Of a stretch of 33,266 nucleotides of DNA, positions 1 through 8,691 are shown piece by piece; positions within the stretch are counted from its first letter, which is position 1; every line of letters begins with the position of its first letter. Source of the stretch: Bradyrhizobium sp. Leo170 (GTDB lineage Bacteria > Pseudomonadota > Alphaproteobacteria > Rhizobiales > Xanthobacteraceae); the NCBI RefSeq assembly GCF_004296405.1, contig NZ_PSRR01000055.1, positions 1 to 33,266 on the forward strand, read 5' to 3'. Both the position numbers and the translations under genes were made by a program. The notes below the pieces were generated by a model. That model had not been told where the DNA came from. It saw only the letters and a list, made by a program, of their open reading frames with translations, and searched no databases.

Positions 1-21
1 ACTAGCGGCCCGCTACTGACG

Positions 22-70
22 CCTATCGCCTATCGGTGACCAGCAGGCCGGCGCGTCATGCGATAGGCGA
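22..70. repeat. Short inverted repeat at the left edge
   Basis: A perfect 10-bp inverted repeat: TCGCCTATCG at 26-35 and its reverse complement at 61-70, with 25 nt between. The left arm also sits in a tandem copy of CCTATCG (22-35). No recognisable gene lies in 1-238, so this may be an operator, a terminator stem or the edge of a dispersed repeat. Its function is unknown. Confidence 0.35.
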
Positions 71-238
71 ACAGGGCCGGATCCGGATCGATCGGAAGGC
101 GAGATCGGCTTGGTCGGAAATCTGTTCTCAGGACCTTGTTTTGCCGCGATCGGGTCGGAAGAAAATGCTGATCCTAGTATAAAGCTTGAGACGGGCGCCG
201 ATGAGCTCCACGCGAATGCATCCAGCTTTAGCCGCAAA

Positions 239-755
239 TCATCCCCTCACACGTCGCATCGTCACCGAATGGCGAAATCGCGAGGTTGAGTGCGTATTGT
301 TGGCGACCTGGGAGATCTTCCCGCTCGCCAACTTGTAGGTACGCTGCACCTCGAGCGCTGTCGTTCCCGCTTTCACTTTCAGTCCGCTCGCCAGGCGGGC
401 GAAATCAAAGCTGTGGCGATCTCCTGGTGAATTTCGAAGATGCTTTGGCCGAACGGATCTTCGATCAAATGGAAGATCGGCCCTCTGTGGTGCTGCAATA
501 ACCGGCCCCCCGCGGCAAACTCCCTGTTGATATAGACCTCGGTCCAGCACACCGGAACTCGCTGCCCTCGGTGTGGCGGAAGCCGCGGATCGAAAACCAA
601 TGTTCGCCGCTTGCAATTCCGGTCCGCACGGCAAGCTTGTCGTCGATCTCAATCATTTCAATCGCCTCGATCGCGAAGCGTACGCCGGTCGCGAACGCGA
701 CGAGGTGGTTGATCGACATGACCTCGTGGATGAAAACCAGTGACTGGATCGCAAC
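239..755 (-). pseudogene. GntR-family regulator remnant (UTRA ligand-binding domain only)
   Basis: Three consecutive minus-strand frames together spell the C-terminal UTRA domain of a GntR/HutC-type repressor. The first frame (about 755 to 560) carries the start of the domain and ends near WFSIRGFRHTEGSE. The second (about 560 to 400) reads PVCWTEVYINREFA and HLIEDPFGQSIFEIHQEIA. The third (about 400 to 239) reads LKVKAGTTALEVQRTYK and ends HSVTMRRVRG, the usual last strand of the fold. Two frameshifts therefore separate parts of one ancestral protein. An in-frame TGA lies just upstream of 755 and no winged-helix DNA-binding domain is found before it, so the gene is dead. It may have regulated a neighbour that is now lost. 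The family call rests on the remembered UTRA pattern and is fairly firm; the ligand is unknown. Confidence 0.7.
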
Positions 756-906
756 TCACGCGCGAGGCTGCAGAGTCTGTTCGTTTTTGTTGCTGCTTGA
801 TTCTGAGGGGCATTTGTTAATATAGGGCTTCGCCAAGCGGACACGTTGCCGGTGATGTAATCGTACGGCTGGGATGGGCAAAAGCCGAAAAGGGAAAGGG
901 ATCTTC

Positions 907-1569
907 ATGATGACATCATCCAGAGATGGTTCTGCGCCATTCGTCCATCGGACCGCGGTCGTTGAGGACGGTGCCAAGGTCGGAGATTTCACCAAAGTAT
1001 GGTATTTCTCGCATGTCGCGCCCGGCGCGGTAATTGGCGAGAACTGTAGCCTCGGTCAAAACACCTATCTCGAACGAAATGCCATTGTTGGAAATGCGTG
1101 CCGTCTCGGAAATTCGGTTTCAATCTACTCGCACGTGGAGCTTGAAGACTTCGTGTTCTGTGCTCCCTACATGGTGTTTACTCACATTGCCTTCTCTCGA
1201 GCCGCGGTAAATCGCCACGCCGTATTCAGGAAGACGCTGGTAAGGACTGGAACGACCCTCGGCGCCAATTCGACCGTGGTTCCTGACATCACCTGCGGTG
1301 TCGGCACTTTTCTTGCCGCAGGTGCGACTCTGACCAAGAGCACGAAGGATTGGTCAAAGATGGTGGGAACGCCGGCGCGCCAAGTCGGCTGGGTGAGCGC
1401 ATTCGGTGAAAATATCGACCTTCCCCTGACGGGCAATGGCGAATGGCGATGCAAACATACCGACGATCTTTATGTGCTCAACGGCTCCGACCTGGTTCGC
1501 TATCCGGGCGCCACGGACATTCTCAAATATGTTCCCGGTCAGCGCCTCGTGCGAATGGCCCTACGCTGA
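907..1569 (+). CDS. Hexapeptide-repeat acyltransferase, WbpD/WlbB-like sugar N-acetyltransferase
   Basis: Left-handed beta-helix acyltransferase of 220 aa. The sequence shows repeated [LIV]GxxxxL-type hexapeptides over residues 10-150 (AKVGDFTKVWYFSHVAPGAV, VIGENCSLGQNTYL, TLGANSTVV). The stretch FCAPYMVFTH followed by FRKTLVRTGTTLGANS is typical of enzymes that acetylate UDP-3-amino-2,3-dideoxy-hexuronic acid or dTDP-amino sugars with acetyl-CoA. The C-terminal tail (GEWRCKHTDDLYVLNG) is also seen in that group. I chose the ATG at 907 (followed by another ATG at 910) because GGGAAAGGGA sits just upstream; an ATG at 874 in the same frame has no such site. It stands alone: 295 nt without a recognisable gene separate it from the next CDS and no other polysaccharide gene is nearby. 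The exact sugar substrate cannot be read from sequence. Confidence 0.8.
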   Translation: MMTSSRDGSAPFVHRTAVVEDGAKVGDFTKVWYFSHVAPGAVIGENCSLGQNTYLERNAIVGNACRLGNSVSIYSHVELEDFVFCAPYMVFTHIAFSRAAVNRHAVFRKTLVRTGTTLGANSTVVPDITCGVGTFLAAGATLTKSTKDWSKMVGTPARQVGWVSAFGENIDLPLTGNGEWRCKHTDDLYVLNGSDLVRYPGATDILKYVPGQRLVRMALR

Positions 1570-1864
1570 GCCATTCCCCCTTTGGTAACCGGCCGATCGG
1601 TAGATAGGCCTTAGCTCGTACCGACGCGGCTTCTGCCGCGATCGCGTGGGCTCTGTTGTCCTTATAGGGGGATTTAGCGGGTAGTGCGCCGTCTGCCGTG
1701 TTGGCGGTACCGATGGCCGTTGTCCTGATGCGAAAGTCGGGCTGCTGCGGCTCCTGCGGTTGCCGAAAATCTGCACAAGGCTGTGCGGTATTTGGTGCAG
1801 ACATGCACGTATCGCTATGCGAGACTTTTCTCGCCGGTGACCAAATCAGAAGGAGAGCCCAGGA

Positions 1865-2998
1865 ATGGTGGCTTCCGACATTGTCGATCATTGGCGACCA
1901 CGTACCCCCGTTGCGCGGGTGCTTGCCGAGGCTCCGACCGAGGTCTTCAGTCCCGCAGAGCGCGTGACGCCGCTCCGCAAGCCGCCAAACTTCAAGCCTG
2001 CGGTGCAGCGGTGGTCATTCCAAGTGCCTCCGGGGCAATCGCAGTTTCGAATGGCACTATTCGGCGCTGAAGCGCCGAGCGATGCTGCCGTGAATGATCA
2101 TCCCTTGCTTTCGTGGATCGAGCGCTTCCTTTCAAGCCATCCCGACGGTCCGAATTGTCTCCAGCACGCACGGTCCCGCACGCTCTACGGCACGGCCACC
2201 CATCTCGTATCTGCTTATTGGGTGAACGAGGAGCGGTTTGCACGATGGATGCGCGATGAGGCGGCGGAAAGCTGGTGGCAAGACCCCGCGCGGCTTACTG
2301 GTCCATTTGGCACCTGGCGTGAAATCTTGCGTGTTCCGCGCGATCGTCAAGAAAGCCTGTTCTGGCTGGACTTCCCGATCGGCGTTTCCGCGAGCGCGGA
2401 GGTCGCGCTCTATCCAACGCCTTACTGCGGCTACTACGGTGCCATGCGGGACCGGCTGTTGGCGACCGCAAAGGACAAGCTCGAATCTACGTTTGGAACG
2501 GCGCTGCGGCGACAGTCCACCCGCATTGGCTTTGGCGAGCATTGGGCGGTTCATTCGCCGAAGAACATTGCCATTATCCGCGGTGGATCAAGCTGGGGCT
2601 TTATGGACCAGGAGCAGCACGCCAACTACGAAGAGCAATTGCGGGGCCCGGTGAGCGCCGGCATGGACTATTTGGAGAGGAATGCGCTGCCAAGCGGATG
2701 TGCCTCCATGCGCTGGCAACGCAGTAGCGATATACGCGGCCATCTCGAGCCTGACGAATATGCACATGCCTACTTTCTTTCGTTACAGCACTTGGAGGAC
2801 TGGTCCGAGAACCACGCCAGCCACGCAGCGATCTTTTCAGCGGCGATCAGGCGCTATCGCCATTACGGTGCGGCCAATCAACTCCGAACCTGGCACGAGG
2901 TTTACGTCCTGCCGGAAGGCGGGCACACCTTTGAATATCTGAACTGCCATCCCGATACCGGTCTTCTCTCCTGGTTCGACGCCAAGCAGCTGCGTTGA
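1865..2998 (+). CDS. oxd: Aldoxime dehydratase (haem-dependent, Oxd family)
   Basis: Converts an aldoxime (R-CH=NOH) to a nitrile plus water in the cytoplasm, using a b-type haem that binds substrate through nitrogen. At 377 aa it is close to the usual 350-370. Compared from memory with Bacillus OxdB, the conserved blocks are CGYYGAMRDR (Arg195, the substrate-contacting Arg), AYFLSLQHLEDW, NHASHAAIF (His320, matching the axial haem His) and TWHEVYVLP (His344, matching the distal catalytic His), then YLNCHPDTG near the C-terminus. The His320-His344 spacing of 24 equals that in OxdB. The usual W-Ser of the haem pocket appears here as W244-G245, so the active-site serine may be replaced. AGGAG at 1851-1855 supports the ATG at 1865. 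The importer genes start 70 nt downstream and a nitrilase lies 5.8 kb away, which fits an aldoxime-nitrile-acid pathway. Substrate (arylacetaldoxime or alkyl) is unknown. Confidence 0.88.
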   Translation: MVASDIVDHWRPRTPVARVLAEAPTEVFSPAERVTPLRKPPNFKPAVQRWSFQVPPGQSQFRMALFGAEAPSDAAVNDHPLLSWIERFLSSHPDGPNCLQHARSRTLYGTATHLVSAYWVNEERFARWMRDEAAESWWQDPARLTGPFGTWREILRVPRDRQESLFWLDFPIGVSASAEVALYPTPYCGYYGAMRDRLLATAKDKLESTFGTALRRQSTRIGFGEHWAVHSPKNIAIIRGGSSWGFMDQEQHANYEEQLRGPVSAGMDYLERNALPSGCASMRWQRSSDIRGHLEPDEYAHAYFLSLQHLEDWSENHASHAAIFSAAIRRYRHYGAANQLRTWHEVYVLPEGGHTFEYLNCHPDTGLLSWFDAKQLR

Positions 2999-3068
2999 AA
3001 TCGTCCCATCCTCCGGCGTGGCTTTCGCGGCTTCCGCGAGGAAATTCCTGTTGCTCATCGAGGTCGTG

Positions 3069-4376
3069 ATGAAAAGGACTCTCGTACAATCGATCATGTC
3101 TGCGGCCGCGTTGGCCTGCATGACAGGTACTTTACCGAGCTTCGCGGCGGCACAGGAGCAAGTGAAGATAGGTTTCGTCTTCTTCCTGTCCGGACCGGGT
3201 GCAGCATACGGATCGAATGCCCGGGATGGGGCCAAGCTGATCGTCGAAGCCCTCAATGCAGGAAAAGTACCGGCTCCCTACGACAAACCAGGTATCAATG
3301 GTCTTCCGATTCAGGCCGTGTTCGTTGATGAAGCGGGCGGCGCGCAAAAACAGCTGGCCGAGTATCGTCGCCTGGTCGAACGCGAACAGGTCGACGTGGT
3401 GATCGGCTACAATTCGAGCGGAGATTGCAATGCGATCGCGCCGGTCGCGGAGGAACTGCGGGTTCTGACGGACTTCTTCCATTGCGGCAATCCGCAACTG
3501 TTCGAAGACATCGTCACCGAACCTCTGTATTCGGTGCGGACGGCTCCGACCGGCACCATGGATCAGGTTGCAGCCGCCAAATATCTTCTCGAGAAAATGC
3601 CGGGCATCAAGACGGTGTCGGGCATCAATCAGGACTACTCATGGGGGCAGGACAGCTGGACCGAGTTCAAGGCAGCGATGTCCGCGCTCAAGCCGGACAT
3701 TCAATATCCCGCCGCGTCGTTCACGAAGCTAGGGACAAGCGATTATGGCGCCGAGATCAGCACGCTGCTTGGCACGCCTTCCGAAGCCTTGTTTTCCAGC
3801 TTCTGGGGCGGTGACGCCGATGCCTTCGCGCTTCAGGCGTCGACCCGCGGTCTCGATCAGAAATCGAAATTCGTTCTGACGATGGGTACTGGCATCATCG
3901 ACGATCTTGGCGAGAAAGCAATTGTCGGCTCGATCTTCGGTGCGCGGGGGCCGCATGGCTACTTTGCCCGCAAAACGCCGTTGTCGGCCTGGTTCAAGGC
4001 GGAGTACGGCAAGACGTATAACAGGATGCCGCCTTTCGGGGCCTACGCTGCGGCGCAAGGAATATTCGGTATCAAGGCGGCGTACGAGAAGGCCGCAGCC
4101 GGAGCCGCTGGCAGGCAAAAGACTGAGGCTGTGATCGCGGCCTTGAAGGGGCTGACCTTCGATACTGCAAGCGGCTTTCCGGCCACCATGGCGAATAATG
4201 ATGGTCACCAGGCGATCCAGGCGACGGCCTATGGCGTCTATTCCGGATGGGACAAGGCCAGGAACGAGGCCATCATCACCGAGGTCAAGGTCTACCCGGC
4301 GGAGTGCGTGAATCCGCCGAACGGGGTTCGTGCCGTTGACTGGATCAAATCCGGATTCAAGGGAGCCAAGTGCTGA
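3069..4376 (+). CDS. HAAT-family ABC transporter periplasmic binding protein
   Basis: Type I periplasmic ligand-binding protein (Leu/Ile/Val or amide type) that would capture the substrate for the permease and ATPase genes that follow. The first about 29 residues from the ATG at 3069 form a signal peptide: MKRTL, a hydrophobic core, then FAAAQ. The mature protein starts near VKIGFVFFLSGPGAAYG, the typical first strand and ligand loop, and contains VVIGYNSSGDCNAIAPV in the ligand region. I prefer 3069 to an upstream in-frame start at 3018 because GAGG at 3060-3063 is correctly spaced and the upstream extension would spoil the signal peptide. The mature chain is about 405 aa, slightly long, as in urea/amide-type members. 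It lies 70 nt after the aldoxime dehydratase on the same strand, suggesting that it delivers that enzyme's substrate. Confidence 0.9.
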   Translation: MKRTLVQSIMSAAALACMTGTLPSFAAAQEQVKIGFVFFLSGPGAAYGSNARDGAKLIVEALNAGKVPAPYDKPGINGLPIQAVFVDEAGGAQKQLAEYRRLVEREQVDVVIGYNSSGDCNAIAPVAEELRVLTDFFHCGNPQLFEDIVTEPLYSVRTAPTGTMDQVAAAKYLLEKMPGIKTVSGINQDYSWGQDSWTEFKAAMSALKPDIQYPAASFTKLGTSDYGAEISTLLGTPSEALFSSFWGGDADAFALQASTRGLDQKSKFVLTMGTGIIDDLGEKAIVGSIFGARGPHGYFARKTPLSAWFKAEYGKTYNRMPPFGAYAAAQGIFGIKAAYEKAAAGAAGRQKTEAVIAALKGLTFDTASGFPATMANNDGHQAIQATAYGVYSGWDKARNEAIITEVKVYPAECVNPPNGVRAVDWIKSGFKGAKC

Positions 4377-4437
4377 TGCGCGCCGGGTTTGATCGTATTT
4401 GTCGCTCTCTGGTCGCTCCTACCCACGGAATGACTCC

Positions 4438-5334
4438 GTGAGTACGCTCAGTGCAGTTGTTGTGGATGCTGCATCGTTCGCCGCCTGGCTTTTCCTCGTG
4501 GCGGTCGGGTTGACCCTGGTCTTTGGCGTCCTTCGCCTACTCAACATCGCGCATGGAGCATTCTATTCGGTGGGAGCCTACGCAGCTGTCTATGCGATCG
4601 GCGCGTCGGTGACGCTTGGCTGGGCAACCTGGATTCAACTCGTGGCGGCGCTTGCGGCTGCCGTCGCAATTGGAGCTGTGATCGGTCTATTGACCGAACG
4701 CTGCATTCTGGGGCGCTTGTACGGTTACCCGGAGCCACTGGTCCTGATCGCAACCTATGCCCTGTTTCTGATTCTCGATGATGCGACAAAGCTTGTGTCA
4801 GGCGGAGGGTCGCTCTACGCGGCGCAGCCCAGGGACAGCCTTGGGCAGATCGGCATCGGCGGCCTGCAGTACCCGGTTTATGACGTCGCTCTGATTGGGG
4901 TCTCGATGATGCTGGCTGCTATCGTCTGGTTCGTCCTGAACAGGACGCGGGTCGGCCGCTGTGTGACGGCGGTTGTCTTCGACAGCGAGATCAGTGCTGC
5001 AATGGGCATCCATGTCGGCCGCATCAAGACGGCTACGTTTATGGTCGGCGCCGCCCTCGGTTGCCTTGCTGGCGCACTCACGGCACCGAAAATTGCCGTC
5101 AGCCCGGGTATGGGGGTTGAAGTCATCGTTATCGCCTTTGCCGTCGTGGTCGTCGGAGGCCTTGGCAGTATTCCGGGCGCACTGCTTGGCGCGGCAATCA
5201 TCGGGCTCGCGCGTGCCCTGACCGCCCATTTGCTTCCGGAGCTCGAGATCTTTGCCGTGTATCTGGTGATGGCTGGCGTGCTCGCGGTGAGGCCATTCGG
5301 ATTGTTGGCGCCGGCACAGGCGCGGCGAATATGA
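4438..5334 (+). CDS. livH-like: HAAT ABC transporter permease, LivH type
   Basis: Inner-membrane permease subunit of about 298 aa with eight or so hydrophobic segments. The LivH hallmark LLNIAHGAFYSVGAY is near residue 35, and the cytoplasmic loop carrying RVGRCVTAVVFDSEISAAMG contacts the ATPases. The C-terminal VVVVGGLGSIPGALLGA is also typical. The GTG at 4438 gives the normal family length; a TTG at 4399 in the same frame would add a non-hydrophobic 13-residue tail and is less likely. It ends with a 4-nt overlap (ATGA) with the next permease, indicating translational coupling. Confidence 0.88.
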   Translation: MSTLSAVVVDAASFAAWLFLVAVGLTLVFGVLRLLNIAHGAFYSVGAYAAVYAIGASVTLGWATWIQLVAALAAAVAIGAVIGLLTERCILGRLYGYPEPLVLIATYALFLILDDATKLVSGGGSLYAAQPRDSLGQIGIGGLQYPVYDVALIGVSMMLAAIVWFVLNRTRVGRCVTAVVFDSEISAAMGIHVGRIKTATFMVGAALGCLAGALTAPKIAVSPGMGVEVIVIAFAVVVVGGLGSIPGALLGAAIIGLARALTAHLLPELEIFAVYLVMAGVLAVRPFGLLAPAQARRI

Positions 5335-6329
5335 CCAGACGCCAAATCGACTGGACCATTGCGACGTTGCTGGGCGTGGCTATCGCTGCGAGCCTCAGCG
5401 CATCTGGAGTGCCGGGCTGGATTCGTTATCTCGGGCAACTCTCCACGGCGACGGCACTTACATCGGCGGGGGTGATGATCCTGCTTCGTGCTGGCCTGCT
5501 TTCGTTCGGGCAGGGCCTCTTCTACTTTGTTGGCGGTTATGCGGTTGCCTTGACGACGAAACTTGCGGCTATAACCGACGCGTTCGTGGTCCTTCTCGTT
5601 GCCACGATCAGCGCGGGCCTGGTTGCCGTCATCCTCGGTAGTTTCCTCGCAAGATACCGCGGCATCTTCTTCTCGATGCTGACTTTGGCGGTTTCCATGG
5701 TGGTGTTTGGCATAGCCACCAAGGTGCGCCTGTTTGGTGGAAGCGACGGCCTTAACATCGGATTGATGTCCTATGCCGGCTATCGCCCCCGCGGCGCCGA
5801 CGCGCAGTGGAGCGGATTCGTGTTCTGCATCTGGGTCTGGGCAGCATTCAGCATCGCCACGCACATCCTGCTTCGTTCTCGATTCGGATGGCTGATCCGC
5901 GCCGTTGCCGACAATGAGGTCCGGGTGGAATATCTCGGATACTCGGTCAAGCAGATCGTCTGGGTCGCCTATACGCTTGCCGGTATGCTGGGGGGAGCGG
6001 GCGGAGCGCTCGCAGGCTTGTCGGCGCGTCATGTCGATCCGCAATTCGCATACTGGACGACGGCAGGCGACTTCATTTTTGTCGTCCTCCTCAGCGGGCA
6101 GGCGAGCATCCTCAGTCCGGCGTTCGGTGCCTTTCTGTTGGAGGTGCTGCGAAGCTATGCGTCGGCGCTGTTTCCTGATCAATGGCAGTCGGTATTTGGC
6201 GCGATGATGCTGGCGATCGTTCTCTTTCTCCCCGTCGGCCTTGACCGGTTGGTCACGCTCTTGTGGTCAATGACCAGGAAAGCGGTCTCCCGGCGATCAC
6301 GCTCTCTGGCCGGAGGCGTGGTATCGTGA
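5331..6329 (+). CDS. livM-like: HAAT ABC transporter permease, LivM type
   Basis: Second membrane subunit, 332 aa. Hydrophobic spans alternate with the LivM pattern LLSFGQGLFYFVGGYAVAL (about residues 54-72), and the ATPase-coupling loop contains IRAVADNEVRVEYLGY. It would pair with the LivH-type subunit to form the channel. Its ATG overlaps the preceding stop codon by 4 nt, and its own TGA overlaps the GTG of the ATPase gene by 4 nt, so the three genes form one tightly coupled message. Confidence 0.9.
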   Translation: MTRRQIDWTIATLLGVAIAASLSASGVPGWIRYLGQLSTATALTSAGVMILLRAGLLSFGQGLFYFVGGYAVALTTKLAAITDAFVVLLVATISAGLVAVILGSFLARYRGIFFSMLTLAVSMVVFGIATKVRLFGGSDGLNIGLMSYAGYRPRGADAQWSGFVFCIWVWAAFSIATHILLRSRFGWLIRAVADNEVRVEYLGYSVKQIVWVAYTLAGMLGGAGGALAGLSARHVDPQFAYWTTAGDFIFVVLLSGQASILSPAFGAFLLEVLRSYASALFPDQWQSVFGAMMLAIVLFLPVGLDRLVTLLWSMTRKAVSRRSRSLAGGVVS

Positions 6330-7111
6330 CCGATTTGCTGCATTGTACCGGCATTCAGTGCAGGTTCGGCGACTTTGTCGCGACCAAAGGGATAGACCCT
6401 TCGGTGAAACACGGAGAAATCGTGGGCATCATCGGCGCGAATGGTGCCGGCAAGACCACCCTTCTCAACATCATATCCGGCTATCTGAAACCGACCGCGG
6501 GACGGGTCATGTTCCGCGGAACGGACGTGACCGGGATGCCCCCGCGCGCGTTGGCGCGGCGGGGAATTGCGCGCTCGTTCCAGGTGCCTCAATTGTTCGC
6601 CAGCGGCACCGCCCGTGAGAACATGATGGTGGCACTGTCTCTGTTGGTTGATCCGCGAACGTCGCTGCTGCGGCGGTTCTCCGATCGAGGTCTGTTCGAC
6701 AAGGCCCAGCGTCTCCTTGAGGACTATCGGATCGGCGAACATGCCGACGCCGTCGTCGCGCATATTCCCCAAGGAGTACGCAAGCTGCTGGACATCGCAA
6801 TGGCGACTTGCGCGAGCCCCGCTCTCGTCTTGCTTGACGAACCGACAAGCGGCGTCAGTGTCGATGAGAAGAACGATCTCATCGGCCGCCTGATCGAACG
6901 ATTTCGTAAAACGTCGACGTCCGTCATCTTCATTGAGCATGATATGGAGATCGTCCGTGAATACGCGTCTCGCGTGATTGCGCTCTACGATGGCCGGATT
7001 ATTGCCGATGGAGATGTGGCGGAGGTGTTCGCGGACCGCGACGTTGTTCGTTATATCACGGGGGCGGGCGTGGCGCCGTTGAGCGCGGATGGCTGTCATG
7101 CTCCAGCTTGA
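6326..7111 (+). CDS. livG-like: HAAT ABC transporter ATPase, LivG type
   Basis: Nucleotide-binding subunit of 261 aa. It has Walker A GANGAGKTT (about residues 36-44), Q-loop context ARSFQVPQLF, Walker B ALVLLDEPTSGV and the switch histidine in FIEHDMEIV. The ABC signature is the variant IPQGVRKLLDIAMA instead of LSGGQ, a form seen in LivG-type subunits; the second importer here has the similar LPHGIKRLVEIARA. I chose the GTG at 6326 because it overlaps the upstream stop (GTGA) and has GGAGG at 6312-6316; an ATG at 6263 would lie inside the permease gene. The 3-prime end overlaps the next ATPase gene by 23 nt. Confidence 0.9.
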   Translation: MTDLLHCTGIQCRFGDFVATKGIDPSVKHGEIVGIIGANGAGKTTLLNIISGYLKPTAGRVMFRGTDVTGMPPRALARRGIARSFQVPQLFASGTARENMMVALSLLVDPRTSLLRRFSDRGLFDKAQRLLEDYRIGEHADAVVAHIPQGVRKLLDIAMATCASPALVLLDEPTSGVSVDEKNDLIGRLIERFRKTSTSVIFIEHDMEIVREYASRVIALYDGRIIADGDVAEVFADRDVVRYITGAGVAPLSADGCHAPA

Positions 7112-7772
7112 TCGCCTTTGTGTTCGCATCGCCGGGGCGGAAGTTCTTCGAAATGTTTCGCTCCACGTTCGGCCGAATTCGTTTGCCGCCCTGGTCGGGC
7201 GAAACGGAGCCGGCAAGACGACGCTGATGCGCACGGTGATGAACCTGATTCCGCGATGGGCCGGAGAGATCCGGATCGGAGATCGGGCAACAACGGAAGC
7301 CAGCCCATCCGATCACGCCCGATACGGCGTAGGCTATATGCCCGAAGACAGGCGACTGATCGCAGGATGGACAGTGGAGCAGAACATCCTGCTGCCGACC
7401 TTGGCAACTCGAATCCCTGATGCAGGAGCGCGACTCGAACAATGTTATTCGGTGATTCCCGAGCTTGTTCCCTTTGCCCGTCGTCGTGCGATGGAACTGA
7501 GCGGCGGTCAGCAGAAGCTCGTGGCGCTTGCGCGTGCCCTCATGGTCGGTCGCAATCTGCTTCTGCTCGACGAGCCGTTCGAGGGCGTTGCGCCTGCGCT
7601 CGCTCAACGTATTGCCGAGATTCTTTCCGAGCTTCGCACGAGCGGATCGCTCACGGTGTTGATCAGTGAGTCCGACGCCGTGCACACGCGGTCCCTCGTT
7701 GATCTAACGTACAGCATCGAACGCGGGAAAATCAGGCAGTCGACAACGGGCGTCGCAGGGGAGGCTCACTGA
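7089..7772 (+). CDS. livF-like: HAAT ABC transporter ATPase, LivF type
   Basis: Second nucleotide-binding subunit, 227 aa, closing the first importer operon. Motifs are Walker A GRNGAGKTT, the LivF-typical GVGYMPEDRRLIAGWTVEQN, the signature LSGGQQKLVALARAL and Walker B LLLLDEPFEGVAP. The switch region reads LISESD, whereas LivF proteins more often have EQN. The start overlaps the LivG-type gene by 23 nt. The stop overlaps the end of the convergent LysR gene by 7 nt, so the operon ends here without room for a separate terminator. Confidence 0.88.
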   Translation: MAVMLQLDRLCVRIAGAEVLRNVSLHVRPNSFAALVGRNGAGKTTLMRTVMNLIPRWAGEIRIGDRATTEASPSDHARYGVGYMPEDRRLIAGWTVEQNILLPTLATRIPDAGARLEQCYSVIPELVPFARRRAMELSGGQQKLVALARALMVGRNLLLLDEPFEGVAPALAQRIAEILSELRTSGSLTVLISESDAVHTRSLVDLTYSIERGKIRQSTTGVAGEAH

Positions 7773-8683
7773 TGCACTTCAGCACAGCTGGAGAAGGCAT
7801 CATCGCGGTCGATCAGGGCCCGCAGTGTATCGGTAAAGGCCCTTATTCGCGGTGCGCTCGCGAGATCTGTGTGCACCGTGAGCCACAGATCGCGCCGTCC
7901 TGTGAGTATGTTCGCAAGAACCTTGACGAGGCCGAATTGCTCGGCGCCGCTGAACGAGGGCAAGCAGACGATGCCGACGCCGCCACGGGCCGCGCCAAGT
8001 TGCGAAATCATGCTGTTGCTTGTGAAGACCAGGCGGGGGTCCGGCACCAGCTCCTCGAGCCAACGGACGGCATCGACCAGAACAAACTCTTCGATGTAGC
8101 CGACGAAGTCATGGCGCGCGAGGTCGTCGAGCGTCCCTGGAGTGCCGGCCCTTGCGAGATAGCCTGGCGATGCCCACAGATGCGTTGTGAAGGTACCGAG
8201 CTGCGAGCTGATCAGGTTTCGACCGGTCGGGCGAAAGAACGAAAGGAACAGGTCTGCTTCGCGGCGATTGACCCGCACCTGCTGAGAGGAGGTGACGAGT
8301 TCGAGCCTTACGTCGGGGGCCCGCTCCTGCAGTGCCCGCAACCTCGGTGTGAGCCAGAGCGATGCGATACCTTCCATTGTGGCAAGCCTGACGAGACCCG
8401 TCGCTGCGGATCCACTCACATCCGCTCGCAGCTGACCTATCCCCGCGGCAAGCTCTTCGGCGCGCCGCATCACCGCCACACCCATCTCAGTCAATGTGAC
8501 GCCGCCGCGGCCTCGTTCGAACAGCGTCGCTCCTACGGCATATTCGAGCCGGGTGAGCCGCCGGCTGACGGTGGAGTGGTCGACTTTGAGTGCGCGGGCG
8601 GCTTGAGTCAGGCTGCCAACACGCGCCACGTCAAGAAAGATCCGCAGGTCATCCCAATCGAGGCGTTCGATGGGGGGCGTCAC
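7766..8683 (-). CDS. LysR-family transcriptional regulator next to the nitrilase
   Basis: A 305-aa regulator. The N-terminal helix-turn-helix (about residues 10-65) reads WDDLRIFLDVARVGSLTQAA and KVDHSTVSRRLTRLE, and an effector-binding domain of two alpha/beta lobes follows. Translation starts at a GTG (8683). The gene is divergent from the nitrilase gene with 100 nt between them, the usual arrangement for a LysR protein controlling its neighbour, so nitrilase regulation is a reasonable inference. It converges on the first importer operon with a 7-nt overlap. The co-inducer is unknown; a nitrile, aldoxime or the derived acid would be natural candidates. Confidence 0.9.
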   Translation of the reverse strand: MTPPIERLDWDDLRIFLDVARVGSLTQAARALKVDHSTVSRRLTRLEYAVGATLFERGRGGVTLTEMGVAVMRRAEELAAGIGQLRADVSGSAATGLVRLATMEGIASLWLTPRLRALQERAPDVRLELVTSSQQVRVNRREADLFLSFFRPTGRNLISSQLGTFTTHLWASPGYLARAGTPGTLDDLARHDFVGYIEEFVLVDAVRWLEELVPDPRLVFTSNSMISQLGAARGGVGIVCLPSFSGAEQFGLVKVLANILTGRRDLWLTVHTDLASAPRIRAFTDTLRALIDRDDAFSSCAEVHQ

Positions 8684-8691
8684 AAGCCAAT

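Noticed and set aside
4878..6182. Long minus-strand frame of 434 codons opposite the two permease genes
   Set aside because: Antisense to LivH and LivM-type genes with clear motifs; its composition is typical of high-GC shadow frames.
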